Source: Sindora glabra (lineage: Eukaryota; Streptophyta; Magnoliopsida; Fabales; Fabaceae). From it: DNA of 64,000 bases. Shown here piece by piece: positions 38,692 to 48,352 of the stretch. The notes beneath the pieces were generated by a model. That model did no database searches and had not been told where the DNA came from. It was given only the letters and a program-made list of their open reading frames with translations. Where the stretch lies: NCBI GenBank assembly GCA_020226215.1, contig CM035236.1, forward strand, positions 46,003,057-46,067,056, read 5' to 3'. Both the position numbers and the translations under genes were made by a program. Each line of letters starts with the position of its first letter. Position 1 is the stretch's first letter.

Positions 38692-40060
38692 AAACTAAAG
38701 GACATTAAGAAGAAGATTCTTTAGTTAGGGGATATATTAAATCAAGGAAAGGCTAAGGGTTAGTATTTCTCAATAATGGTTAACATTATGTTTTGGGCAT
38801 AATAAAAGAATATTATGCTAGCCCTATTTATTATACAAAACTTAACTTTATGACTGGCCCATCTCATTTGTTATCATTCATTTTCTTACAATTTATTCTC
38901 TTATGTCTTGGATGAAAAAAATCTAGTTATGTTTCAATAAGAAGTAACAATTATTTCAGTCTGTACAAGATCTGTGGTTGGATTCAAGTTAGATTGATGA
39001 AGCTGATTGACACATGGGCCACTAATAGTAAAATGACATTAATGCATTATCTTTGCAACATTTATGTTTTAATTGCAATAAAAGCAAGAATTTTTTTCTC
39101 ATATATGATTTTCCTATTCCAATTTGATTTAGGTCCTAGTTGAGAAGTCACCTGGACTACTTGATTTTCATGTGGACCTTCTTAGCTTAGAGGTTTCTAC
39201 AAAGGTAATAAATTAATGACTTTTCCATACTACTTATGCTATGTGTTTGGATGTAGGAGAATGGAAGGGAATGAAAAGAAAAGGCAAGTTCTCTCATAAT
39301 CTTCTTAGAAGTTTTGATTAAGGAGGAGAAGAGATTGGAGGTTTATGACTAATCTTTCAAAGTCCTCAGTACCTCCAAATTTCAGAAATTTTGGAAGATT
39401 TTCTAAATATCCATATAAAGGGAAAAGTTTCCTCATCCTCTATTCTCTCATTGTTTTCTTTTCTTGTCCCTTCATAACTCCTAAACATGTCAGTAGGGTT
39501 AGTGTGAGCCTTTGAGGTGATGACTTTACAATGAATATTGATTTTGAATTCACCTTCTTGTAGATACAATTAAAAGCATTAGTAGAAGAGATGGAGGCAA
39601 TCATTAAGGGATTAGAAAAGGTTAAACAAAAGTTTACTACATCTAAAAGTGATAGCTTGTATCTGAAGTTTCCCATAAGGTGTTTAGCATTATTTTTTAA
39701 AAAAATTTCTTTCTTTCTTCAACAAAATTTACAAATTGAAATTGTGAATTGGTTTTCCCATGTCAAGTGTGTTGGTGGCAGTGTAGCTACATTATTATCA
39801 CTATCTTCATCATTAATTCAACTTTATAGTCAAGGATTGGAATTATAATTCTTGTTCCTTTTTTTCTACTTGGATTCTTTTAGGCATTAAAAGAATTTAT
39901 TGCTATTGCCAAGTTATATAAGGAGTCTTTTATAAACCTTTATTTAGTGGGGGCAATATGCATAATCATGTGTTTGATAGTACATTATGCTCCGAAAATA
40001 AGAGATATGATGATTGTGTATATGCTTATATGTAGGGTAGAAATGCAGAATACTCTTTTA
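38692..40060 (+). pseudogene. formin (class II, FH2 domain) pseudogene, 5' part
   Basis: Formins nucleate and elongate actin filaments through the FH2 domain. Exon relics match the C-terminal half of plant FH2. At 38692-38758: KLKDIKKKIL, a stop, then LGDILNQGKAKG, ending at a GT donor. At about 38962-39060: RSVVGFKLD and, after a frame shift, MKLIDTWATNSKMTLMHYLC. At 39133-39204: VLVEKSPGLLDFHVDLLSLE. At 39564-39679: IQLKALVEEMEAIIKGLEKV then KQKFTTSKSD. From 39884: ALKEFIAIAKLYKESFINLY. Exon borders have GT and AG at the family's positions, so it derives from genomic DNA rather than from an mRNA copy. The N-terminal PTEN and Pro-rich parts were not found. It continues at 43.5 kb beyond an inserted Copia element. 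Confidence 0.85.
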
Positions 40061-40180
40061 AGATATTTTAATGAGGATCTTGCCTAAGAGAGGTTATAGA
40101 TAGAGTTATATTTTTCCTGAACTACCATTGTTCCAGATGATAGTACACATATATAATGTTTTTAAAGAAAACATAAATTG

Positions 40181-40185
40181 CTTCA
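40181..40185. repeat. target-site duplication, left (CTTCA)
   Basis: Identical to 43024-43028 on the other side of the Copia element, giving the 5-bp duplication typical of LTR retrotransposon integration. Confidence 0.9.
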
Positions 40186-40507
40186 TGTTAGACTCTTGAG
40201 ATTTTCCTTTGATATTCAAATTAGTTTATATGTTTTGTTAAACTAATTAATTTGGTTGCTGAATGTATTTTTAATATGGTTGAATACTATGTTTTTGTTA
40301 TAGCACATTTTAAGTGAAAAAGTTGTTTAAATAGCCATGCCTAAGTATAGTTTCAAGCATAGGCTATTGTCTATCCTTGTACTAGTTTTCTGTATATATG
40401 TAAGGCAAAAATATTAATAAAATGTTGGCTTTTGCTGTAGTACTTCCTCTCCTACATTTTTGTTCTGGTTTTCTTTATGTTTTGTTTATTTTTTTAGTGT
40501 AAGAACA
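40186..40507 (+). repeat. 5' LTR of the Copia element
   Basis: 322 bp, TG...CA ends, same length as the 3' LTR. A TATATATG string near 40395 followed by AATAAAATG near 40415 could be its promoter and polyadenylation elements. Confidence 0.92.
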
Positions 40508-40520
40508 TGGTATCAAGAGC
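40508..40520 (+). promoter_or_regulatory. primer-binding site (tRNA-Met type)
   Basis: TGGTATCAAGAGC directly follows the 5' LTR and differs from the common plant TGGTATCAGAGC by one extra base. It primes minus-strand cDNA synthesis in live elements. Confidence 0.85.
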
Positions 40521-40861
40521 TTAAATGATCTTAAGGGATCTGAGTACAACCAAGAGTGAAAACTAGAAAGCTTACCATACAAAAACACTATAAACCAAAA
40601 TAAACATGACTTTCAACAATGCTCCAGCTTTTTCACCCCTATTTTCAATAATGAAAATTATCATATTTGGGCTATCAAAATGAAAGCTCACTTGAGAGGG
40701 TTTAGCTTATGGCAGTGAATGGAAGCTAAAAAAGAAGTTCCACCCTTGGCAACAACCCTACACTTAAGCAAATCAGAGCATATGAGGAGGAAGAAGCAAA
40801 AGCTCCAAGAGCCTTATCTTTTATTCATGTTGTTATATTAGATTCAATTTTTACTAGGATC

Positions 40862-41580
40862 ATGGCATGTGAGACACTAAAGGAAGCATGGGACAAGCTT
40901 CAAGAAATGTATATAGGGAGTAAAAAGATCTGGCAGATGCAGATCTTGAATTTGAAGAGGGAGTTTGAGGTGCTGCACATAAGAGAAGATGAGTTTATCA
41001 AAGAGTATGTTGATAGACTCATGGAAGTGGTAAATAAAATTAGACTGCTAGAGGAAAACTTGACAGATCAAAGAGTAGTTGAAAAGGTCTTAGTTAGTCT
41101 TCCAAAAAGGTTTGAATCCAAGATCTCATCACTTGAAGACTCAAAAGACTTATCCAAGATCTCTTTGGCTGAGCTGGTGTATGCTTTTCAAGCTCAAGAA
41201 CAAAAGAGGTTAATGAGGCAAGATGATGGTGCTGAGGTAACATTTCTAGTAAAACAAAAAGGAAAGCTACCTTAAGATAAGGAAAAGAAACAGCCAAGTA
41301 AGAAAAAGGAGAAGGAGAAAAATAAAGGCCAAAACAGCCCATGTTCACACTGCAAGAAAACCATCCATGCTGAGAAATATTGTTGGTTCAAGCCTGGAGT
41401 GCAATGCAGAGCATGCAAAAATTTTGGCCATATGGAAAAAGTTTGCAAAGACAAGTGAGAGCAGCAGAAAAAACAAGCTCAAGTTGCTAAAAAAGAAGAA
41501 GAACAAGAAGAAACATTATTTGCTGCAACTTGTTATGCAGGAAATCATAAATCAAATGCTTGGATAATTGATAGTGGTTG
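40862..41580 (+). pseudogene. Copia gag with zinc knuckle and protease start, broken
   Basis: An open stretch of 137 codons starts MACETLKEAWDKLQEMYIG and continues through the Gag (UBN2/DUF4219-type) pattern with LKREFEVLHI, FIKEYVDRLMEVVNKIRLL, VLVSLPKRFESKISSLEDS and LAELVYAFQAQEQKRLM, stopping at 41273. The same frame resumes with a Lys-rich stretch, CSHCKKTIHAEKYCWF and the zinc knuckle CRACKNFGHMEKVCK, then a stop, and finally WIIDSGCSNHVT, the aspartic protease active-site motif (usually DSGCSNHMT). Gag would form the virus-like particle and the knuckle would bind RNA. The start of Gag before 40862 is also readable (40600-40860) but has stops. Confidence 0.88.
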
Positions 41581-41699
41581 TAGTAACCATGTGACATATG
41601 ATGCTAGCTAGCATATTAAAAAATATGGATGAATCTTACAATTTAAGAGTAAAGCTAGGCAATGGAAACTGGAGAGTACATTGAAGTAAAGGAAAAGGA

Positions 41700-41909
41700 A
41701 TCATTTTAATGGAGACTCATTCAGGTATAAAACTCATTAATGATGTCTTATATGTGCCTGAAATTAATCAAAATTTGCTGAGTGTAGCTCAAATACTTGA
41801 AAAGCATTATACTTTGTATTTTAAAGATATGTCATGCATCATTTATGATCCTTTTGGCTGTAAAGTGATAACTACCAAGATGGAAGGTAGAAGTTTTCAA
41901 ATTGAATAG
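41700..41909 (+). pseudogene. Copia protease to pre-integrase remnant
   Basis: METHSGIKLINDVLYVPEIN then QNLLSVAQILEKHYTLYFKD matches the region between protease and integrase in Copia Pol (typically VLYVPGLxxNLLSVGQL). After 41909 the Pol similarity ends, so the integrase, reverse transcriptase and RNase H have been deleted. Confidence 0.8.
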
Positions 41910-42701
41910 AAGCAAAGATTTGTGCAAGATATCCCAAATGAAGTTTCAAATTCAGTTAGTGATACTGAATTTCAAGTTAAAGGAACAAAGTCCATGGAAA
42001 AAACTTATTATAAATGTAATGTTGCTACACTTGACTTGCTTACTATAAAAACTAACTGGTAAAGATGAATACATAATTGCAATAAATGAGGAGGAAGAAA
42101 AGACTGAGAAAGATAGAACTCATCAGCTAAGGAGCTCCACTATGAAGCACAATAATGGTGATAAAACCACCTGCAATGGAGCTGTAGGATTGAAAAAGGA
42201 ACAGGAGTTCCTTCTACACAAATCTATTGCTCATTACTTGAAGCTACGTGGGTTCAAAAATATTATTAAAAAGTTTTGTTTTGAATCTTAAATTAAGAAA
42301 GATAACATGTAAAGTTCGGTGATTGACCTTGAAGAAATGTTCCTTAAGTATTTAGATATATGCAAGAAGGCTAAGGCAAAGATCAATAATCAAAAGGAGC
42401 AAGTTGTAGGTGACCACTTGATGAAAGATAGGGATGAAAATTTTATTGTTGATATAGAAAATGCAGGTAAGAAAAAGAAGAGAAGTGAAAAGAATGATGA
42501 TGAAGCTGTTTTCATCAATTTGTAGCTGATTCTAAGAACTCTAAAGCAACTGAAGCAAAATATGAAGGAGGAGTTTAAAAACTTTGGAAAAACATACTTA
42601 GTTAGAATTAAAATTTAGCAAGCAAGTTCTAGATTTCCAAACTAGAATCTAGATTTCAAAGAGCAAAGTTTAGAGTTTTAAAGAAAAATCTCAAGGAGAA
42701 G
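41910..42701 (+). other. Copia internal region without recognisable enzyme domains
   Basis: Lys/Glu-rich broken frames (for example 42319-42525, MIDLEEMFLKYLDICKKAKA) that do not match Pol. This may be sequence acquired by the element or the remnant of a tail region. It ends at the polypurine tract next to the 3' LTR. Confidence 0.5.
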
Positions 42702-43023
42702 TGTTAGACTTTTAAGATTTTCCTTTGATATTCAAATTAGTTTATATGTTTTGTTAAGCTAATTAATTTGGTTGATGAATGTATTTTTAATATGGCTGAA
42801 TACTATGTTTTTGTTGTAGTACATTTTAGGTGAAAAAATTGTTCAAATAGCCATGCCTAAGTATGGTTTCAAGCATAGGCTATTGTCTGTCATTGTACTA
42901 GTTTTCTACATATATATAAGGTAGAAATATGAATGAAATGTTAGCTTTTGTTGTAGTACTTCCTCCCCTGCATTTTTGTTCTGGTTTTCTTTATGTTTTA
43001 TCTATTTTTTTAGTTTAACAACA
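42702..43023 (+). repeat. 3' LTR of the Copia element
   Basis: 322 bp, about 91 per cent identical to the 5' LTR by visual alignment, followed by the CTTCA duplication at 43024-43028. Confidence 0.92.
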
Positions 43024-43028
43024 CTTCA
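43024..43028. repeat. target-site duplication, right (CTTCA)
   Basis: Matches 40181-40185. Confidence 0.9.
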
Positions 43029-43503
43029 CCTCTTTTTGTCGTTCCAATTTATAATGGGGACTGATGTTCATTTTTAAGAACTTAGGCTAATAGATTTGTA
43101 CAATGAGGGAAGTTCATGTTTAGGGGTCAAGGAAGGAAGTTTGTACCTTTTTTGCATGTTTGTGGTAGAATCTGTTACTTAACAGCCTTCTTTAGAGTGA
43201 TAATGCAGTTTAAAGTGACTAAATTAATAGAGATGACATCCACCTCTTTAATCTTTGCTTAGGCATTGCTACTAAAAGAAAAGAATATAGACAACTTAGG
43301 AAAGAAGAGAGAGGAAGAGAAGAATAGAGGAATAAACAAAATAAATATTGGGAACAAATAATTAACCTAAGAATAAAGTTCTTTAAGTTTTTGCATGTTT
43401 TGGCCTTTATATTTGTAAAGTAATGATATATTTACTATGTATCTTGTAGAACTCCAGTTACTTTGTACTAGTTGCTAGTTTGATGATTATAATTACCACA
43501 ACC

Positions 43504-43611
43504 TTTTTAAATTTTATTAAGTTTTTTTGGAAAGCACATGAAGAAAATATTGAAGAAGCAAAGGAAGATATGAAGAATGCTAAGAAAGAGGCTAAAATGG
43601 AGAAGGCTAAG
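43504..43611 (+). pseudogene. formin FH2 pseudogene, C-terminal exon
   Basis: Reads LNFIKFFWKAHEENIEEAKE then DMKNAKKEAKMEKAK, matching the end of plant FH2 domains (LLNFVRxFxKAHEENxKQxE followed by a Lys/Glu-rich coiled tail). It follows the 38.7-40.0 kb exons in order and orientation, so the Copia element split one formin copy. The intervening FH2 segment with the GEDP motif is only faintly recognisable before the insertion. Confidence 0.8.
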
Positions 43612-45580
43612 TGTGTTGGATTGGAAAGGAAAATCTTGAGATAGAGGAATACTTGGTTGTTTGTTCCGTTGATCCATTATTGTGCTATGTTTAAAGAGCA
43701 TATGCTTGCCCTATGGTGGTAAGGGTAAGCTACTCCAGAAACTTAATTCAAAAGCCTCCCTTTGCATAATGATGTTGATAGTGTGACATTTGGCTGTTCA
43801 AGATAATCTATTCAGGTGAAAAGGAAAATTCTTGGCATATGTAGACCATTGAACTATTGAAGTACACAATAGACCTATAATAGGTTTTTTTTATAGGATG
43901 TTGTCGAATCAGGTCATTATGGTCATAGATCCCTTATGTCAAAATAAATTTAAAAGCTAAACAAATGCCTATCATTACTTGAGACATCATCTGCATCCTA
44001 AAAAATGCTATGAAGGTGATGGGATCTGGTTTTGGCACATCATTTCATGAAGAAAAATTACAGTACACATGTCCCTTATTGCAAAGGAATTGCATGTGGC
44101 TTTCCCCATTCAATTGGTATAGTTTTTTTCATGGCACCAAAGTAGAGCTTATTGGACTGTAAAGCACCAAAGTCCAATAGTAGTATCCATAAAACCTAGT
44201 ACAAAGCTCAAACCCCGTCCATGATGGTTTAATTCTTTCTATTGTAACATAGAAATAAGCTTCTTTTCTTCTTTTTTTCATAGACATCTTGGTAGGAAAC
44301 CATTAAAAAAATGTTGCATAGATGTCAAGTTAAGAGAAATTAGAAGTCAGGTCTCTATATTGTAATTGTAGTGTGAGCGAATAGAGCCAAAGATAGCTTT
44401 CATTTGAAAAGGCAGTGCTAATAGCAGGTTTCTGAATGATAAAGGCCATGGACTACATATGGTGCTTGTTGTCAAATGCCAAGCAGGGTATTTAAGCATT
44501 GGGTATGCCTTTTTGCATCCATGCATCTCACTCAGCACTTGGAAGGAATCCATATGACCAAACATGGGCAATTTCCTTAATATCCAATACCTCCTATCAT
44601 AGTAGCCTAGCACATGGCTATTCTCTCTATGAAGATTCCCTATTTTCCAAGTTTCAATAAAGTCAAGAGTTTTTCAATGTTATTAAGATATCAACTATGC
44701 CACTAAAAATGAAGCATCAAATCAGAAATACATGGAACATAAAGTTCACTTCATATGAAGAATCTGTTTATAAACTTGAAAAGCAAATCTTTCACCAAAA
44801 TTACACCTTGTTAGGCCTAACAGTTATATTATGCATTGCAAGTGTTCATCAACTAGATCATTTTTGAGTGATTCTAAAACATCTATTAAGAAAATGAAAA
44901 ATAAATTAAAAAATACCATGTGAGTTTATTTTAATCTTACCTCATCAAATTTGGATGTTAAACTTATTATACAAAATGTGCAATTTAATTTAGGAATTTG
45001 CTAAATAGTATATTTGTTAGATATGTAATAAAATAACACTCTTATTGAGGAGCAGAATAGATGTGAAAGTGATGATGTAAAAAAAATTTCAGTAGAAAAC
45101 ATCAAAAAGTAGGCGAGTGTTCTTCTTAATTTTTTATAGTAAAAATGATTTAATTAGAATTTTGGAACTCCTAATATATAAATTAATCACATTTGATCTC
45201 CTTAAATTTAATATTCTACTATCCTTTTAGAATACAAATCAAGATAAATTAAGTTCAAATTAGAGTTTTGATAGATCCTAGAAAATTACTGTAAGACAAA
45301 ATTAATGAAATTCACCTTGGTATATTAAAAAATTACAAATGGCATCATTCATTTATGACATGAATACATCTATAATTTGACCTTTAGCAGATATCATATA
45401 ACATACTAATTTTCTTCTCAACTATTACTAACATAAAATTTCACTAAATTTAATATGCTGTTTATGATTTTCAATCTTTAATATTATAAAAACTATTAAT
45501 GTGAATCTAATTTAATCCAAATTAGAAATCGGGGAAACCAAAATAAAATATTAGATTTAGGAAATCAAATCATTTATATA
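43612..45580. other. intergenic, unassigned minus-strand open frame at 44.35-44.61 kb
   Basis: The minus-strand frame 44613-44347 (88 codons, LRKLPMFGHMDSFQVLSEMH) has mixed composition, and a second minus-strand frame overlapping it is nearly open, so a decayed coding fragment is possible. No family recognised. The rest is AT-rich. Confidence 0.3.
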
Positions 45581-45749
45581 TTAAGGATGGTGGATGCTAT
45601 GGTACCTATATAGTACCAAACCCATATTAATGTAGCAACATTGGGAGTCATTGGATGAAATGATGGTCATCTCATCCAATTGCTCCTAATATTGCTACAT
45701 CAACATGAGTTTAGTACCATATAGATATCATAAAATTCCCCGTTAAGGA
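45581..45749. mobile_element. 155-bp fold-back MITE with 7-bp target duplication
   Basis: The sequence from 45588 to 45742 is an imperfect palindrome along its whole length: CTATATAGTACCAAACCCAT and GTAGCAACATTGGGAGTCAT on the left pair with the complement of the right half, folding near 45663. TTAAGGA flanks both ends (45581-45587 and 45743-45749). The transcript would form a nearly full-length hairpin. Family uncertain (hAT or Mutator-like). Confidence 0.8.
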
Positions 45750-46149
45750 AATCAAAATTTAAATTAAACAGAAAATAATTCTTATGCCTTAAAGACACTT
45801 TTTTTTTAGTAGAAACCTCAAAGTCACTTTACTTCCACTACATTTGCAAGGAACTTGTAAATAGTTTTAAACACCTATGGGACAACATCCAATGAATAAA
45901 TAGCATACGGGATTTGAAATGAAAAATCACCACTAGAAAAATAGAATTTAGCGATGGATACAAAATCCTTCACTAATTTAAAGATTTAGCAAGGGATTTA
46001 AAAAGGTACTGCATGAAAAAAAATGGAAAATATAATTTTAATTTATTTCATTGTATTGCGAAAAATTTAATGAGAGACATGTCCCTCATTAAATTAATGA
46101 GGAATGGTTTTATGATTTTCACAAAATTTATTTAAGGAATGCTTGGCCT

Positions 46150-47345
46150 AATAAGTAGATCTATCAAAATGGGTTAACTCAACCCAACAAGTAAAATTGT
46201 ATGTCCGGTTAATCTCAAATTAGGCTATTTTTTCATTAAGTTGAGTTTAGATCAGATTGCTATAGTACTAATTCCAGTCTCAATCCCAATCATAGGTCAA
46301 CATTTACCAAGTGGATTCAGGCGAGTTTTTATAACTCGTTACATTTTATTATTATTATCATATTAATTTTTTATTTTTTATTAATTTTATATCATTAATT
46401 ATTTAATATTTATTATTATTTATTACATATAATTATATATTATTATAACTTAAAATTTTATTATATATATCAATGAGTTATATATATTATATATGAAAAT
46501 AAATATATATTATTAAGATTTAATAAATGAGTGAACTTGTATTTAATAATATATACATTTAATAAAATAATTTGAATTTTATATTGAATAAGAATTTTAT
46601 ATTATATATTTATTTTATTTGATAAAATAAATATATATTGATTAATGCCAAAGTATTATATAAAAATAAATATATTTAATAATTTATATATTATCAAATA
46701 TATATAAATAAATAATTATTTATATAATATATTAATAAAAATAATTATAATAATTTTTATATAATAATAAAAATAGATAATAATGTATCATATTATATAT
46801 ATGTATATAATATATTTAAAATTAATACCAAAATTATTTATTTAAAATTTTTAAATAATTCAAAATTTCAATATTAAAGTATTAATTTAAATTTTAATAT
46901 AATTATTTATTTTGATAAATTTATATAATATATATTGATAATATTAAATATAAATTTATTAATTTTAATATTAAAAATTATTTAATATTACTCATATACA
47001 TAATTTTTTTAATTTTATATATATTAAAATTTAATTTTAATATATCAAAATTATTAATTTAATATCTATATAAAAATTAAATATACAATAATAAATTATT
47101 TATTTATTATTTATTATTACTATCAAGCTAACCAGTTAATTCAATAACCCGACGGATTAACATTTACCAGTTCAAGTTCTTTACTAGGTCGGACTAATCG
47201 GTTCCACTCCTAGTTCTAGTCTTAATCTTTTACCAGTTTATGCTATTGTTATAATTTTTCGTACTAATCTCAATCTCAAATTAAATAAAATTATGCCAGT
47301 TTCAAGTCAATACGTCAAATGCAATCCACTTTCACACTCTAATTG
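46150..47345. other. insertion-like block with extremely AT-rich core
   Basis: The core (about 46330-47120) is almost only A and T, dominated by TATATA, AATAAT and TTTAAT strings. It is bordered by more balanced arms that share motifs in direct orientation (AACATTTACCAAGT at about 46298 and AACATTTACCAGTT at about 47160). It interrupts the subterminal region of the CACTA-like element. Identity unknown; a matrix-attachment-like function is possible but only by composition. Confidence 0.4.
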
Positions 47346-47998
47346 GTGAGAAATGGAAGGGGGGCCTACCGCCTCAGGCCTCGCTAAAAATAGCGACGGA
47401 GTTGGCTATCATTGAATGTTAATCCCTCGCTAAATGTTAAAAATTTTTTAAACTGGTTAACTTTTCAACTCGTGACTTGAGAAGATAAATTTTCGCAAAT
47501 CATAAAACTACTCAGATGAGGGTTCCGATATGTTGCAGGAGATTCGAAAAGGAGGGTTAGCTGTTTTCGGTGAGTTCTTGCCAACGAGAGGACATGGGCG
47601 GCGATGACTGGACTCTATCACATATACTCTCCCCTGTTTCAGCTTCATATCTCTGCCATTGTGGCTGTGTAGCCGTAAATCTTCATTTGTGTTTTCTGCT
47701 AGAATTGTGTGGTTATTGTGAACAATTCCATGGTTTTTTTCCATCAATTTTCGATGCATGGTGATGATGCTGAACAAAAGATTAGGCTTGTGAAGGGTGA
47801 TGAATAGGTTACGGGATAGCCTCTGTTCTAGGGGTGGAAGCACTATTTGATTGCATATAGTTAGCACATTGTGGATAATGGGTTAGATAACGAGGTTAAT
47901 AGCTACTTTGTGAAATCTAAACCAGGGCTTTAATTAAAGCAATTTGCTTGATAGGGATATATGTTTGTATTTTTTTCCTCATATTCAAATGGACCAAT
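47346..47998. other. CACTA subterminal repeat and GC-richer unassigned stretch
   Basis: A hairpin-capable CTCGCTAAAAATAGCGACGG occurs near 47385. Then 47510-47870 is less AT-rich and open on both strands (119 codons minus, 64 plus). Neither translation resembles a family I know, and mutual shadowing makes a real gene unlikely. Confidence 0.3.
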
Positions 47999-48352
47999 TC
48001 ATGTAAATCTGGACCATACAAACTTCCCATTCCATAACAATGGTTCTATAATCTCCATCACTAAGTAGTAATAAGGATGAACTCCAGAACGTCCATGTTC
48101 CACCTGTTTAATAGGATTTGCACAGTTTTGCTTCCAATTTTAATTCCTTACCACTTGTAGACTTGTAAGAAGAGCTTTCAATTCAACCATTAATGCTCCA
48201 CCAGCATCACCCTTCTTAGCAGAACCTCCTACCCATTTTCCTGCATAATCTCTAATAGCATCATCCTATGTTAGGACATTTCTTCCATTTCTACAAGCTT
48301 CATTAGTGCTTAACTTAAACCACCCTTGTTCTAGCGCTAACCATATCCTTCT
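47999..48352 (-). pseudogene. RNase H-like (RVT_3) retroelement fragment
   Basis: Reading downward from 48352: IWLALEQGWFKLSTNEACRN, then GRNVLT, one stop, DDAIRDYAGKWVGGSAKKGD, AGGALMVELKALLTSLQVVR, a stop, and about 40 further codons to a TGA at 47999. This matches the plant RNase H-like domain found at the end of LINE polyproteins and in orphan RNase H proteins (pattern WVKLNTDGAxxxxxxxAxxGGVIRDxxGxWxxGF and AELxALLxGLxxA). The first catalytic Asp (in NTDG) is replaced here (STNE), so it would be inactive even without the stops. It lies inside the CACTA-like element on the opposite strand. Confidence 0.8.

Larger units (their letters stand above)
40186..43023 (+). mobile_element. non-autonomous Copia LTR retrotransposon, 2838 bp
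   Basis: Two 322-bp LTRs (40186-40507 and 42702-43023) start TGTTAGAC and end ACA. The 5' LTR is followed by TGGTATCAAGAGC, close to the initiator tRNA-Met primer-binding site, and the 3' LTR is preceded by the purine tract AAGGAGAAG. CTTCA flanks both sides. The internal 2.2 kb holds gag, a zinc knuckle and the start of a protease, but no integrase, reverse transcriptase or RNase H, so any movement would have needed enzymes from another element. By eye the LTRs differ at about 28 positions (about 9 per cent), mostly transitions, so the insertion is fairly old. It sits inside the formin pseudogene. Confidence 0.93.

Noticed and set aside
41094..41454. Two minus-strand open frames within the Copia gag region
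   Set aside because: Antisense shadows of the lysine-rich gag and zinc-knuckle coding sequence.
47508..47867. 119-codon minus-strand frame as a gene
   Set aside because: The opposite strand is also partly open, no motif is recognisable, and there are no plausible flanking splice sites; kept only as an unassigned stretch.
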